The notes: generated from the letters alone by a model not told the origin. Numbered from the stretch's first letter, positions 39,364-49,144 are shown. The stretch is 64,000 nucleotides of DNA from Corynebacterium hansenii (GCF_030408795.1 NZ_CP047211.1:434001-498000), one strand, 5' to 3'. Made by a program: numbers and translations.

Positions 39364-41202
39364 TCAGCACTCGGAGAGCACGCCGTCCTTGCCCTCGGCC
39401 CATTGCTTCAGCGCATCGCGGACCGCACCGGCGTAGGCGCCGGCACCCGAAGGAGTCGGGTGGATGTAGTCGTCGCGAAGCAGCGTCGGGTCCGCCGTGG
39501 CCGCCTGGCACCATCCGGCGCCGTAGACGTTGTCGTGCTCGCGCGCGAACTTTATGATCTGCTCCTTGGCCTCCGGCATGTACCAGCGGTCGCCGTAGGG
39601 CATGACCACGATGATCACGCGGTCCTCGCCGAGCTGGTCGACGATCTGCTCGAACTCGCCCTCGCGGGCCGCGCCGTTGGTGCCGAAGCCCAGGACCACG
39701 AACTGGTCGAGCGTGCCGGCGGCCTCCATGTTCGCGATGATCTCCGGCAGCGACCCGTAGTGGCGCGACACCGCGCCGTCGACGTAGATGCCGGGGAACT
39801 CGGCGTCCATCGCCTCGGAGCTGGCCAGCAGCACGGAATCGCCCAGGGCGGTGATGCGGTCGCCGGTGGGCATGGTCCGGTCGGGTTGCGCCGGGGCGGC
39901 GGCTTGGGCGGCTTCGCGGCTCTGGGCCAGGGACTCGAGGTCCTTTTCCAGCGAATCGCCCGGCCGCGCGCCGCCGGTGACGCCGGCGGGCAGACCCATC
40001 ATCGCCACCGCCGCGAGCACCACCGTCGCACCGGCGAAGACGGTGCGGGGGATGCCCGGCCCGGGGACGCGGTCGCGGCGGGCGCGGCGGCGGGCGGCCC
40101 GCCACGCGCGCAGCGGCTCGACGACGCCGTTGCGTCGGATCGGATCCTCCACCAGCGCCCACGACATCGCCGCCAGCAGGAACGACAGCGCGATGACGGC
40201 CGCGCCGCGCGCCAGCGGCATGTCGTCGAGTTCCCTGGGCAGGTACACGGTCACCGGCAGGTGCCACAGGTAAATGCCGTAGGACCGTTCGCCGATCCAC
40301 CGCATCGGCGCGACCGCCAGAACCCGCGACACCACCGTGCGCTGATCCAGGATGGAAAGGATGGCGGCCATCGTCGCCAAGCTGAGCACCGCCAGCCCGC
40401 CGCCGAAGAGGAACGGCGAGTCGTCGGGCATGACGGCGACGAGCACGACGATGACGGCGATGCCAGCCAGCCCCGCGGCCTCGCGGAACAGGCGCTTCGG
40501 CACGGCCCGCCCGCTGCGGCGCACCAGCAGGATCGCCAGCAGCGCGCCGATCAGCAGGCCGCCTGCGCGGGTGTCGGTGCCCTCGTAGACGCGGGTCGAG
40601 TCGGCGCCGGCGGAGGCCAGGTGCGCCATCCACGCGAAGCTCGCGGCGGCCAGCGCCAGCGTCGCGCCGCCGATGAGCCACCGCGCCTTCCGCCGCCGCC
40701 CGAACAGCGCGAACAGCAGGGCGAGCACCAGCGGCCACACCAGGTAGAACTGCTCCTCGATGGACAGCGACCACATGTGGTCCAAAGGCCCGGTCGACTC
40801 GAACTGGTCGAAGTAGGACTGCCCCTGCGCGATGACCCACCAGTTGTTCACGTAGAGCAGCGAGCTGATCGATTCGCCGACCCGCTCGCCGAGCTCCCCG
40901 GGCGTCGACAGCGCGGTGACCAGGAACACGGCGGCGACGGTGGCCACGACGGCGGGTACGAGCCTGCGGAATCTGCGCAGCCAGAAGGTGCTCAGCCGGA
41001 AGGAATCGTGGCGGTGCTTGGCCCGCAGCAGGTTCGCGGTGATCAGGTACCCGGACAGGGTGAAGAACACCGCGACGCCCAGCAGCCCGCCCGGCGCCCA
41101 CGGCGCCCCGAGATGGTAGAACAGCACGGCCATCACGGCGATGGTCCGCAGGCCATCGAGCGCCGGGATGTACGTGGTGCGGGAATCTGCGGGCTTCGGC
41201 AT
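39364..41202 (-). CDS. OatA-type membrane acyltransferase with SGNH domain, paralogue 2
   Basis: A 612-residue protein with the same acyltransferase-3 domain as the 36616-38724 gene, nearly identical in its first 380 residues (TTYIPALDGLRTIAVMAVLF, WSLSIEEQFYLVWP, SYGIYLWHLPV). The SGNH domain differs strongly: ALGDSVLLASSE (about 452), GFGTNGA and DYIHPTPSG, a complete Ser-Asp-His set. ATG 41202 is used as in the paralogue. Tandem duplication with divergence of the exported domain suggests different acyl acceptors. Expected in the plasma membrane with the SGNH domain outside. Confidence 0.9.
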   Translation of the reverse strand: MPKPADSRTTYIPALDGLRTIAVMAVLFYHLGAPWAPGGLLGVAVFFTLSGYLITANLLRAKHRHDSFRLSTFWLRRFRRLVPAVVATVAAVFLVTALSTPGELGERVGESISSLLYVNNWWVIAQGQSYFDQFESTGPLDHMWSLSIEEQFYLVWPLVLALLFALFGRRRKARWLIGGATLALAAASFAWMAHLASAGADSTRVYEGTDTRAGGLLIGALLAILLVRRSGRAVPKRLFREAAGLAGIAVIVVLVAVMPDDSPFLFGGGLAVLSLATMAAILSILDQRTVVSRVLAVAPMRWIGERSYGIYLWHLPVTVYLPRELDDMPLARGAAVIALSFLLAAMSWALVEDPIRRNGVVEPLRAWRAARRRARRDRVPGPGIPRTVFAGATVVLAAVAMMGLPAGVTGGARPGDSLEKDLESLAQSREAAQAAAPAQPDRTMPTGDRITALGDSVLLASSEAMDAEFPGIYVDGAVSRHYGSLPEIIANMEAAGTLDQFVVLGFGTNGAAREGEFEQIVDQLGEDRVIIVVMPYGDRWYMPEAKEQIIKFAREHDNVYGAGWCQAATADPTLLRDDYIHPTPSGAGAYAGAVRDALKQWAEGKDGVLSEC

Positions 41203-41332
41203 TCGGGCGGGGCTTTCGTCGGGGTCGGGGCTGTCGGTGGCGACGGCGCGGGGCCGGCACACGAAGGCAACATAGCCGCCGACCCCGGTGCCGTGGTGCC
41301 GGGCTCCGCGGATCGCCCGACTATGAGGGTGC

Positions 41333-42931
41333 CTACCCGACCAGATCCCGCTTTCCGACGGCCACCGCCCCGAGCATCATGCCCAGCATCCCGATTGCGG
41401 CGAGCACCAGCGAGCCGGTCCAATCGACCGTGCCGTCGGCGGCGTGCGGGGCGTGGGCGAAGAGGGAGGCGTCCAGGAGCCAGTCGGGGAAGGAGAAGAT
41501 CCCGCCGAAGAAGGAGGCCACGCCGGACCAGGCGACGGGCAGCCACGCCAGCCAGGCGACCTTCGGCAGCGTCGCGGCGAAGAAGATGGCGATGCCGGCG
41601 GCGGCGAACGCGGCCGGCCATTGCCCGGCGATGGACCACAGGGCACCGGAGCCGACGCCGGGGGAACCCGACGACGCTTCGGCCGCGGCGGCGCCGAGCG
41701 GGGCGGCGACGGCCAGGATCGCGGTCACGGCGGTCATCGCCACGGCCCAGGCCACCAGGTGGGGCGTCCGGCGCCGCACGCCGGCGGCGAGTTCGGGCGC
41801 CAACCGCCCGGCGATTTCGTCGCCGCGGACGGACAGCGTGGCCTGCACCGCCGCGCAGACGACGAGCACCCCGAGCAGGACCGCGGTCATTTCCGTGAAT
41901 GCGTCCTCCATCGTCGCCCCGCCCGTCATCTGGCGGGCGAGGTCGGCGGTGCCCGGCGACGATTCCAGCAGCGACGTCATTTCGCCCGTCATGGACATGA
42001 AGAAGACGGTGAGCAGGATGATCGCGGTGGCCCAGCCCAGCAGGGCGGGCCGTTCCAGGCGCGCCCGCAGCCTCCATGGGCCGAGGCCGCGCCATTCGGC
42101 GTCGCGCCGCGCCCCGCGGCCGGCGGACCGCACGGGCCATGTCGCGCCGAGGTCGCGCCGGGCGGCGACGGCGATGGCGAGCCAGGCCAGGGCGAGCACC
42201 GCCGCGGCCATGGGGAGCAGCGCCCACGCACGGTCCCCGCTGTACGGCGCCACCACGTCGCGCCAGCCCAGGGGCGACGCCGGGCGCAGCCAGTCGAGTT
42301 CGCGGACGTCGGCGAAGGCGCGCACGGCGTACGCGACGCCCAGGAAGGCCAGGCCCAGGCCGCGGGCGCCGCGGGCGGTGGCGGCGACGTTCCCGGCGAG
42401 CAGCCCCACCGCACCGGCCGCCGACGTCGATGCGGCGACCACGGCACCGGTGAGCACGCAGCCGACGGCGGACATGCCCTCGATGGAGATCGAGCACGCC
42501 AGCAGCGCGAGCGCCGAACCGGCGCCCAGGGCGGCGCAGGCGCCGAAGACGACGATGGCGGCGGACAGGGCGTGGGTGCGCGTCGTCAAGCCGGAGGATC
42601 GCAGGACTTCCGCGATGCCGTCGTCCTCGGCGGCCCGCGTCAGGCGGACGGCCAGCAGGATCGCCATGACGGAGCCGAGGATGGACGCCCACATGCCCAC
42701 CTCCCACTGGGCGAAGGCGCCGAAGGTGAACGGTTCGGGGACGATCCCGTACATCGCGCGCAGGGCGAGGTTGACGCGCATCGGCCCGGCCAGGAGCTCG
42801 AGTTCGCCCGGGTTGGGGTAGGTCGCGCGGTAGGCGGGCGGGGTGAGCGCCATGAGCGCGATCAGCGGTGCGAGCCACGCGATGAGGAAGCCGCGGCGGG
42901 TGCGCAGGTGCAGGCGCAGCAGGGTGGTCAT
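41333..42931 (-). CDS. ABC exporter permease
   Basis: A 532-residue polytopic membrane protein with about twelve hydrophobic helices in two halves (TTLLRLHLRTRRGFLIAWLA start; second half from GWATAIILLTVFFMS). The two-times-six layout matches fused ABC-2-type exporter permeases of actinobacteria that pair with a single ATPase. ATG 42931 overlaps the ATPase stop (ATGA). Probably a drug or antimicrobial-peptide exporter under the MerR gene of the same strand. Confidence 0.85.
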   Translation of the reverse strand: MTTLLRLHLRTRRGFLIAWLAPLIALMALTPPAYRATYPNPGELELLAGPMRVNLALRAMYGIVPEPFTFGAFAQWEVGMWASILGSVMAILLAVRLTRAAEDDGIAEVLRSSGLTTRTHALSAAIVVFGACAALGAGSALALLACSISIEGMSAVGCVLTGAVVAASTSAAGAVGLLAGNVAATARGARGLGLAFLGVAYAVRAFADVRELDWLRPASPLGWRDVVAPYSGDRAWALLPMAAAVLALAWLAIAVAARRDLGATWPVRSAGRGARRDAEWRGLGPWRLRARLERPALLGWATAIILLTVFFMSMTGEMTSLLESSPGTADLARQMTGGATMEDAFTEMTAVLLGVLVVCAAVQATLSVRGDEIAGRLAPELAAGVRRRTPHLVAWAVAMTAVTAILAVAAPLGAAAAEASSGSPGVGSGALWSIAGQWPAAFAAAGIAIFFAATLPKVAWLAWLPVAWSGVASFFGGIFSFPDWLLDASLFAHAPHAADGTVDWTGSLVLAAIGMLGMMLGAVAVGKRDLVG

Positions 42932-43938
42932 CGCGCGTCACCGGCTTCGCGGGAACGGCGGGCGGCGCGGGCATGGCGGGTTCCGTGGGCAGCGCGGGTT
43001 TCGCTTGACGACGGCCCGGCGGGCGCATCGTCGGCCCCGCTGCCCGGCGCCGAGGTGCCGGAATAGTGGTCGAGGAAGATGTCCTCCAGGCCGGCGTCGG
43101 TGCAGGAGATGTCGGCCGCGCCGCGGGCCAGCAGGTCCGACAGCGCGGCGGGGACGTCGTCGCGGGGGAGCAGGCGGTCGACGCGCGAACCGTCGGGCAG
43201 CGTCGCCTGGAGCCGGGATCCGCGCAGGTGGGTGAGGTCCTTCAGCGAACCGGATTCGACCAGGCGGCCATCGCGGATGATGGTGATGTCGTCGGCCAGG
43301 TCCTGGACCTCCGACAGGATGTGGCTGGACAGCAGCACCGACGCGCCCTCCGCGACGCGCTCGCGCACGCAGGCCGCGAACTCGCGTTCCATCAGGGGGT
43401 CGAGGCCCGACGTCGGCTCGTCGAGGACCAGCACGTCGACGTCGGCGGCCAGCCCCGCGACGAGCATGACCTTCTGCCGGTTGCCCTTGGAGTAGTCGCG
43501 GATCCTCTTCGACGTGTCCAGCCGGAAACGCTCGATGAGCTCGGCGCGCCGGGCGGGGTCGTCGCCTGCCGATCCCCGGGATGTGCCCGCGCCGCCGGCC
43601 CGGAGTTTGGCCATCGTGGCCAGCGCCTCCCCGCCGGTCAGCTGCGGCCACAGGGCGACGTCGCCGGGCACGTAGGCCACCCTGGCGGTGGCCGACGCCG
43701 GATCGCGCACCGGATCGTGGCCCAGGACGCCGATCGTCCCGGCGTCGGGGCGCAGCATGCCCAGGATGGCGCGGATGGTCGTGGACTTGCCGGCGCCGTT
43801 GGGCCCCAGGAAGCCGTGGACGGTGCCGCGGCGCACCGTGAGGTCCAGGTCGTCGACGGCGGTGACCGACCCGAAGCGCTTGGTCAGGCCCCGCACGGTG
43901 ATGGCGGGGGCGGGGGCGTCGTGAAGCGAAGCGGTCAT
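42928..43938 (-). CDS. ABC transporter ATP-binding protein
   Basis: A 336-residue ATPase with Walker A GPNGAGKSTT, Q-loop YVPGDVALWPQLTGGE, signature YSKGNRQKVML, Walker B VLVLDEPTSGLDP and H-loop SSHILSEV. The signature has K-G-N in place of G-G, as in many exporter ATPases of this type. The last about 30 residues are a low-complexity basic tail, and both termini contain copies of the dispersed 11-bp word (43003, 43917). AAAGGA precedes ATG 43938. Operon with the 41333-42931 permease; the MerR gene lies 13 bp upstream. Confidence 0.92.
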   Translation of the reverse strand: MTASLHDAPAPAITVRGLTKRFGSVTAVDDLDLTVRRGTVHGFLGPNGAGKSTTIRAILGMLRPDAGTIGVLGHDPVRDPASATARVAYVPGDVALWPQLTGGEALATMAKLRAGGAGTSRGSAGDDPARRAELIERFRLDTSKRIRDYSKGNRQKVMLVAGLAADVDVLVLDEPTSGLDPLMEREFAACVRERVAEGASVLLSSHILSEVQDLADDITIIRDGRLVESGSLKDLTHLRGSRLQATLPDGSRVDRLLPRDDVPAALSDLLARGAADISCTDAGLEDIFLDHYSGTSAPGSGADDAPAGPSSSETRAAHGTRHARAARRSREAGDAR

Positions 43939-43951
43939 TTTCTGCGGTCCT

Positions 43952-44809
43952 TTATCGGGTGGCCGATGAATCGGGGCGGGAGGAATCGGAGGGGTCGGAA
44001 TCGGGGCCGGCCGGTGTGGCGCGGGCGGCCGCGAAACGTTTGGGGAGCTCCTCGAACGCCATGTCGACGTACATCCGCTGCGAAGGGGCGGGGAACGCCG
44101 CGACCACGAGCGCATGGGCGAAACGGTCGATGGCGAAGACCTCGAGCGCCATGGTCAGCGCCCGCGGGAGCGGGCCGAAGGTCTCGATCAGTGCGAACCC
44201 CTCCTCGACGAGCGCGGCGCATTCCTCCCGGGTTATCGGGCCTTCCGTCAGCCGGGCGAACTTCGAGAAATGATCGGCGATGTCGGACGGGTCGACGTGG
44301 TTGAACGGGCCGTCCACGTCGTCGCCGAGCAGACCGATGCGCACCGCGATTTCCGTCAGCCGGCGCTTTCTGCGCAGCAGCGTCAGCGCCCGGGCGTCGC
44401 CGCGCTCGATGATCGCCGCCTCTATGCGCGTGAACGTGGCATTCAGCGTCGGAGGCAGCGATGTCCACGCCCCCGAGCCATCGGCGGCGGTGCCCGCCCG
44501 CCGCAGTTCTTCCAGCCGCGCCCGGTGTTCCTCGAGCTCGGCGATGCGCTCGTCGATGGAGGCGATCGCGGCGTCGAGGCCGTCGGCGTCGGGCACGGGG
44601 GCGTCGCCGTCGAGGTGGGCGGGCATGTCGGACAGTGCGATGCCGGCGTCTGCGAGCGCTCGAATGCGCAGCAGGCGGGCGGCGTCGTCGACGCCGTAGT
44701 CCCGCCACGCGCCGACCCTCGGCGGCACGGGCATCAACCCGATCGCGTGGTAATGCCGGATGGTGCGCACGGAAACCCCGGCGACTCCGGCGAGCTCTGA
44801 AACCCTCAT
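43952..44809 (-). CDS. MerR-family transcriptional regulator
   Basis: A 285-residue regulator. The N-terminal winged helix (MRVSELAGVAGVSVRTIRHY, then HAIGLMPVPPR and WRDYG) is typical MerR; a coiled coil (DERIAELEEHRARLEEL) follows, and a C-terminal helical domain of about 150 residues may sense a ligand, resembling drug-binding MerR proteins in size. ATG 44809 is preferred over GTG 44824. It is first in a unit with the ABC exporter, so it probably controls it, together with itself, through the dyad at 44823-44843. Confidence 0.88.
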   Translation of the reverse strand: MRVSELAGVAGVSVRTIRHYHAIGLMPVPPRVGAWRDYGVDDAARLLRIRALADAGIALSDMPAHLDGDAPVPDADGLDAAIASIDERIAELEEHRARLEELRRAGTAADGSGAWTSLPPTLNATFTRIEAAIIERGDARALTLLRRKRRLTEIAVRIGLLGDDVDGPFNHVDPSDIADHFSKFARLTEGPITREECAALVEEGFALIETFGPLPRALTMALEVFAIDRFAHALVVAAFPAPSQRMYVDMAFEELPKRFAAARATPAGPDSDPSDSSRPDSSATR

Positions 44810-44822
44810 GGGGCGATCATCC

Positions 44823-44843
44823 ACTGTTACGTTGCGTCGCAGT
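44823..44843 (-). promoter_or_regulatory. Dyad in the MerR gene promoter
   Basis: ACTGTTACG-TTG-CGTCGCAGT is an imperfect inverted repeat (6 of 9 positions match), and TTGACT (44841-44846, minus strand) could be the -35 box. A dyad between or next to the boxes is the classic MerR operator position; binding is inferred. Confidence 0.4.
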
Positions 44844-44981
44844 CAAGGGCGGTTTTCGCGGGGTTGGGTCGGGCGTCGCGGACGCGTCGCCGTGGCGGCC
44901 GGGATGTTTACGGATGCCCGTTCCGCGCATCGTTTCCGCGCGGCCGGGGCACGTTCGCGCGGCCCGACGTAGCCTCGGGTC

Positions 44982-46850
44982 ATGGAAGCCGTTTTCACCG
45001 TCGACCAGATCCGCCGCGCCGAACAGCCCCTGCTGGGGGCGCAGGATGAACCAGATGAATTGATGCGGCACGCGGCCAAGGCCGTCGCCGACGCGGCGAA
45101 GGTGATGCTCGCCGCCCCGAAACCGTATTTCCTGGGTCGCCACGCCACGCGGGTGCTGCTGCTGGTCGGTTCCGGGGGCAATGGCGGTGACGCGCTGTAC
45201 GCGGGGTCGCTGCTGGCCGCCGAGGGCGTCGGCGTCGACGCCGTGTTGCTTGGCGACGCTCCGAACGAGCGGGCGCTGGCCACGTTCCGCCGCCGCGGCG
45301 GGGTGGTCCTCGTCGACGGGTTGCCGGATTTCCCGGCGGGCCTGCGCGGCGACGGCAACCCGGAGCCTCTTGATCCCGCGCACCCGGAGTCGGTGCGGCC
45401 GTGGGGCCATTCCCTGGTCATCGATGGCATCGCCGGGTTGGGCGGGTCGGGGCCGCTGCGGGAGAAGGCCGCGCGGATCGTGCGGGTGGCCGCGAAGAAC
45501 CACGCCCGTTTCCTGGCCATCGACGTGCCTTCGGGCATTTCGGCGGACACGGGTCTGGTGGAGCCGGGGGCGTCGATCGCCGATCCGGAGTGGGAGCCGG
45601 GCGACCCGGATGAGCCGTCGCCAAGCGTCATCGAGTTGCCGGGCCACGTCACGGCGGACGTCACCGTGACCTTCGGTGGCCTGCGCTTCGCCCATGCGCT
45701 GTCGGACCAGTGCGGCGAGGTCGTCGTCGCGGACATCGCGCTCGACGGAGACAGCCCCGAGCTGTACCTGCGGCCGAAGGAGAAGTGGCCCGCCGGTGCG
45801 GAGGCCGGCCGCAGCCTGCATGGCCAGCTGCACCGCAACCTGGCGCGCGATGCGGCGGAGGGGGCGACCCCGACGTGGACGTATTACAGGTCTTTGGCGG
45901 TGCCGCCGCGCAATGCGTTCACGTGGCCGACGGTGTACGACGGCGATCCGGGCGACGTCTGGACGTCCGTCGGCGACCATCCGCGCCCGCCCCGCCCGGG
46001 TTTCCCGCGGGATCTGGAGCCCGCCGCGGACGACGACAAGTATTCCGGCGGCGTCGTCGGCATCTGCGCCGGTGGCGAGCGGTACCCGGGCGCGGGCGTG
46101 CTGGCCACGACGGCCGCGGTGCGCGCGACGTCGGCGATGGTCCGCTACGTCGGGTCGGGGTCGGCGGAGGTGGTGCGCGCGCTGCCGGAGGTGGTCGCGC
46201 ATCCCTCGCTTGACGACGCCGCCCGGGTCGACGCGTGGGTGGTCGGTTCGGGACGGGGGACCGATGATGCGGCGGCCGCGGAGCTGTCGGAGTTGCTGGG
46301 CCGCGATGAGCCGCTGCTCGTCGACGCGGACGCGATCACTCTTCTGGCGCAGCGCCCGGAGCTGCGGGACAGGCTCGTCGCCCGCGAAGCGGAGACGTTG
46401 CTGACCCCGCATGCGGGGGAGTTCCGCCGCCTTGCCGATGCGCTCGACCAGGAGATCCCCGACCCCGTCGGCCACCCGATCGACGCCGCTAAGGCACTGG
46501 CCATGGCGTTGCGTTGCGCGGTGCTGCTCAAGGGGCGGCGGACGATCGTCGCCATGCCGTCGGGCGGCGGCCATCACGCGGGCACGGTGCGGATCATCGA
46601 CGCGGGCACGTCGTGGGCGGCGACGCCCGGCAGCGGCGACGTGCTGTCGGGGCTGATCGGGGCGTGGCTGGCGAAGGATGGCATGGCCGGCGTCGCCCCC
46701 GCCGTCACCGTCCACGCCCGCGCGGCGGAAATCGCGGCGCGCACGCCCGCCGGGTACGCCCCGACCTCGGCGTCGCTCATCGCCGAGGCGATCCGCGAAG
46801 CGACTGCGGCACTCGCCGCCGAAACGGAGTGGCCCTCGGTGGCAGAATGA
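44982..46850 (+). CDS. nnr: Bifunctional NAD(P)H-hydrate epimerase / ADP-dependent dehydratase
   Basis: This 622-residue enzyme repairs hydrated NAD(P)H. The N-terminal epimerase domain (about 1-230) has the Rossmann-type motif LLLVGSGGNGGDALYAG and FLAIDVPSGISADTG; the C-terminal ADP-dependent dehydratase domain (about 340-620) has a ribokinase-like fold with DADAITLL, LTPHAGEF, LLKGRRTIV and AATPGSGDVLSG. TAGCCT lies 6 nt before ATG 44982 and there is no Shine-Dalgarno sequence, so it is probably leaderless. The stop overlaps the ATG of alr, as expected from the mycobacterial neighbourhood. Confidence 0.93.
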   Translation: MEAVFTVDQIRRAEQPLLGAQDEPDELMRHAAKAVADAAKVMLAAPKPYFLGRHATRVLLLVGSGGNGGDALYAGSLLAAEGVGVDAVLLGDAPNERALATFRRRGGVVLVDGLPDFPAGLRGDGNPEPLDPAHPESVRPWGHSLVIDGIAGLGGSGPLREKAARIVRVAAKNHARFLAIDVPSGISADTGLVEPGASIADPEWEPGDPDEPSPSVIELPGHVTADVTVTFGGLRFAHALSDQCGEVVVADIALDGDSPELYLRPKEKWPAGAEAGRSLHGQLHRNLARDAAEGATPTWTYYRSLAVPPRNAFTWPTVYDGDPGDVWTSVGDHPRPPRPGFPRDLEPAADDDKYSGGVVGICAGGERYPGAGVLATTAAVRATSAMVRYVGSGSAEVVRALPEVVAHPSLDDAARVDAWVVGSGRGTDDAAAAELSELLGRDEPLLVDADAITLLAQRPELRDRLVAREAETLLTPHAGEFRRLADALDQEIPDPVGHPIDAAKALAMALRCAVLLKGRRTIVAMPSGGGHHAGTVRIIDAGTSWAATPGSGDVLSGLIGAWLAKDGMAGVAPAVTVHARAAEIAARTPAGYAPTSASLIAEAIREATAALAAETEWPSVAE

Positions 46851-48064
46851 CCGCCATGGACGCCGCACACGGAGACACCTCACCGGAACACCGGGACCCG
46901 GAAACCGCCGATCCCACGTTCCCCGGCCTGCTCGCGCAGACCGTCGACCTGGCCGCGGTGCGGCACAACGTGGACACCATCAAGACCATCTCCGGCGCGC
47001 AGCGCCTCATGGCCGTGGTCAAGGCGGACGGCTACTCCCAGGGGGCGACCGACGTCGCCCGCGCCGCGCTGGACGGCGGTGCCGACCAGCTGGGCGTGGC
47101 CACCCTCCAGGAATCGCTGGACCTGCGCGAATCCCTGGAACTGCGCGGCACGTCCGCGACGATCCTGGCCTGGCTGTGGCACCCCGACGAGGCCCTCGAG
47201 CTGGAGGCGGCCGTCGCCTCCGGCATCCACCTGGGCATCCCCTCGGAGGACCACCTCGCCGCGGTCATCGCCGCCGGGCGCCGCGCGGGTGTCCGCCCGC
47301 GGGTCACCGCGATGGCCGACACCGGCCTCAACCGCTCCGGCATCTCCGTCGTCGACGGCACCTTCGGGCGCCTCTCCCCCGAGTTCGGCGAAGCCCACGC
47401 ACGCGGCGACATCGACTGCACCGGAGTGTTCTCGCACCTCGCCTGCGCCGACGAACCCGAAAATCCCGCAAATGACATGCAGGCCGCCAGATTCCGCGAG
47501 GCGGCCGAACTGCTGGCGCGGGCGGGCGTCGCAAAGCAACTCAACCACCTGTCCAACTCGCCCGGTGCCCTGTCGCGGCCCGACCTGTCCTTCGACATGG
47601 TCCGGCCGGGCCTGTCCATCTACGGCCTCGAACCCATCGCCGACCGCACCCACGGGCTGCGACCCGTCATGCGCTGGGAAGCGCGGATCCCCGTGATCAA
47701 ACACGTCCCCGCCGGCGAAGCCGTCAGCTACGGGCGCACCTGGACCACCGACCGCGACACCCGCACCGCCGTCATCCCCTGCGGCTACGCCGACGGCATG
47801 CCGCGATCGGCGTCCGGGAAATTCGAGGTCAGCATCAACGGCGTCCGCTACCCGCAGGTCGGGCGCGTGTGCATGGACCAATTCGTCGTCGACCTCGGCC
47901 CCGACGCCCCGGTGCGCCCCGGCGACGTCGCGGTCATCGTCGGCACCCGCGACGGCGAGCCCACCGCCGACGAACTCGCCGCAGCCGCGGGCACCATCAA
48001 CTACGAAATTCTGACGGCGCCGCGCGGCCGCACGCGCAGGCGGCACGTGGGGGCCGTTGGCTAA
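46847..48064 (+). CDS. alr: Alanine racemase
   Basis: Alr makes D-alanine for peptidoglycan with pyridoxal phosphate. In this 405-residue protein the PLP lysine is Lys59 (MAVVKADGYSQGA); the second catalytic residue is the Tyr in CGYADGMPRSASG, and VCMDQFVVDLG and the HLSNSPG segment are further family marks. ATG 46847 overlaps the nnr stop; ATG 46856, 7 nt after CAGAAT, is an alternative start. The N-terminal about 28 residues are a polar extension. Confidence 0.94.
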   Translation: MTAMDAAHGDTSPEHRDPETADPTFPGLLAQTVDLAAVRHNVDTIKTISGAQRLMAVVKADGYSQGATDVARAALDGGADQLGVATLQESLDLRESLELRGTSATILAWLWHPDEALELEAAVASGIHLGIPSEDHLAAVIAAGRRAGVRPRVTAMADTGLNRSGISVVDGTFGRLSPEFGEAHARGDIDCTGVFSHLACADEPENPANDMQAARFREAAELLARAGVAKQLNHLSNSPGALSRPDLSFDMVRPGLSIYGLEPIADRTHGLRPVMRWEARIPVIKHVPAGEAVSYGRTWTTDRDTRTAVIPCGYADGMPRSASGKFEVSINGVRYPQVGRVCMDQFVVDLGPDAPVRPGDVAVIVGTRDGEPTADELAAAAGTINYEILTAPRGRTRRRHVGAVG

Positions 48065-48073
48065 GGTTGGCAT

Positions 48074-49144
48074 ATGGCTGGAAATGGCGGCGATCGCTCG
48101 AGCCGGGGCCTGGGCGGCATACCCGGGTGGGGGATCGTCGCGGGCGCCGGCGCGCTGGCCACCGCCGCCGGAGCCGGCCTCATCGGCTGGCGCGAACACT
48201 GGCTCGCCCGCAACGCCCCGCTGATCCCGCCGGAACTGCTGACCCTCGGCGACGCCACCTGGTCCGGCACCGTGACATCCGCCGACGGCATCGACCTGCG
48301 CGTCGTCGAACGCGGATTCCAGACCGCCCCCGTCACCATCGTGTTCACCCACGGCTACTGCCAGCGCAAGGACTGCTGGTGCCTGCTGTCCCACCGATTC
48401 CGCAAAAGCTTCGGCGACGACGCGCGCCTGCTGTTCTGGGACCAGCGCGGCCACGGCGACTCCGGCGACCCCGACGCCGAGGCCTGCACCATCGCCGACA
48501 CCGCCTCCGACCTGGCGTGCATCATCCGCGAACGCATCCCCGCAGGGCGGATCTTCCTGGTCGGCCACTCCATGGGCGGCATGACCGTCATGTCCTTCGC
48601 ACGCCGGTACCCGGAACTGATGGAACGGGTGTCGGGCGTGGCGCTGGTGGCGACGGCATCGGCGGGACTGTCCGAAGGCGGGATCCCGCAGATGATGCTC
48701 GGCCCCGTCGGGCAGACCCTGACCCGGACCGCGCGTTCGCTGCCGCAACTGGCCAACCAGGTCCGGCAACTGGCCACCATCGGCGAGATGCCGTTCATCC
48801 GCGGCGCGTCCTTCGGCGACCAGCGCACCCCGCACGCCATCGTGCAGCTCAACGAGAAGATGATCGACGACACCGACGCGACGACCATCCTCAACTTCTT
48901 CGGCGCCCTGCAGCTCCACGACGAATCCGAGGGCCTCGCCGCCCTGGCGGGCTTCCCCGGCGTCGTCATCGCCGGCGACCGCGACCGCATGATCCCCTTC
49001 GAGCGGTCGGTGGAGATCATCGAGGACTGGCCCGGTGCGCGACTCGTCCGCGCCCCCGGCGCCGGCCACATGGTCCAGCTGGAGCAGCCGGAGATCGTCG
49101 GCGACGCGATCGAAACCCTCGTGCGCGAGAACTGGCCGGTGTAG
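48074..49144 (+). CDS. Alpha/beta hydrolase with N-terminal membrane segment
   Basis: A 356-residue serine hydrolase. Residues about 18-40 are hydrophobic and may anchor or export the protein. The hydrolase core has the HG oxyanion motif (FTHGYCQRKDCW), WDQRGHGDSG, the nucleophile elbow LVGHSMGGMTVM, the acid in VVIAGDRDRMIP and the histidine in GAGHMVQLE, a complete triad. Substrate unknown; lipid or ester hydrolysis is likely. TAAGGT lies 6 nt before ATG 48074, suggesting a leaderless transcript. It sits between alr and tsaE, as in related genomes. Confidence 0.88.
   Translation: MAGNGGDRSSRGLGGIPGWGIVAGAGALATAAGAGLIGWREHWLARNAPLIPPELLTLGDATWSGTVTSADGIDLRVVERGFQTAPVTIVFTHGYCQRKDCWCLLSHRFRKSFGDDARLLFWDQRGHGDSGDPDAEACTIADTASDLACIIRERIPAGRIFLVGHSMGGMTVMSFARRYPELMERVSGVALVATASAGLSEGGIPQMMLGPVGQTLTRTARSLPQLANQVRQLATIGEMPFIRGASFGDQRTPHAIVQLNEKMIDDTDATTILNFFGALQLHDESEGLAALAGFPGVVIAGDRDRMIPFERSVEIIEDWPGARLVRAPGAGHMVQLEQPEIVGDAIETLVRENWPV

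Noticed and set aside
45249-45259. GCTTGGCGACG (also reverse at about 45619) as further members of the dispersed word
   Set aside because: They differ at the sixth base choice from the four counted variants and may be chance; they are left out of the count.
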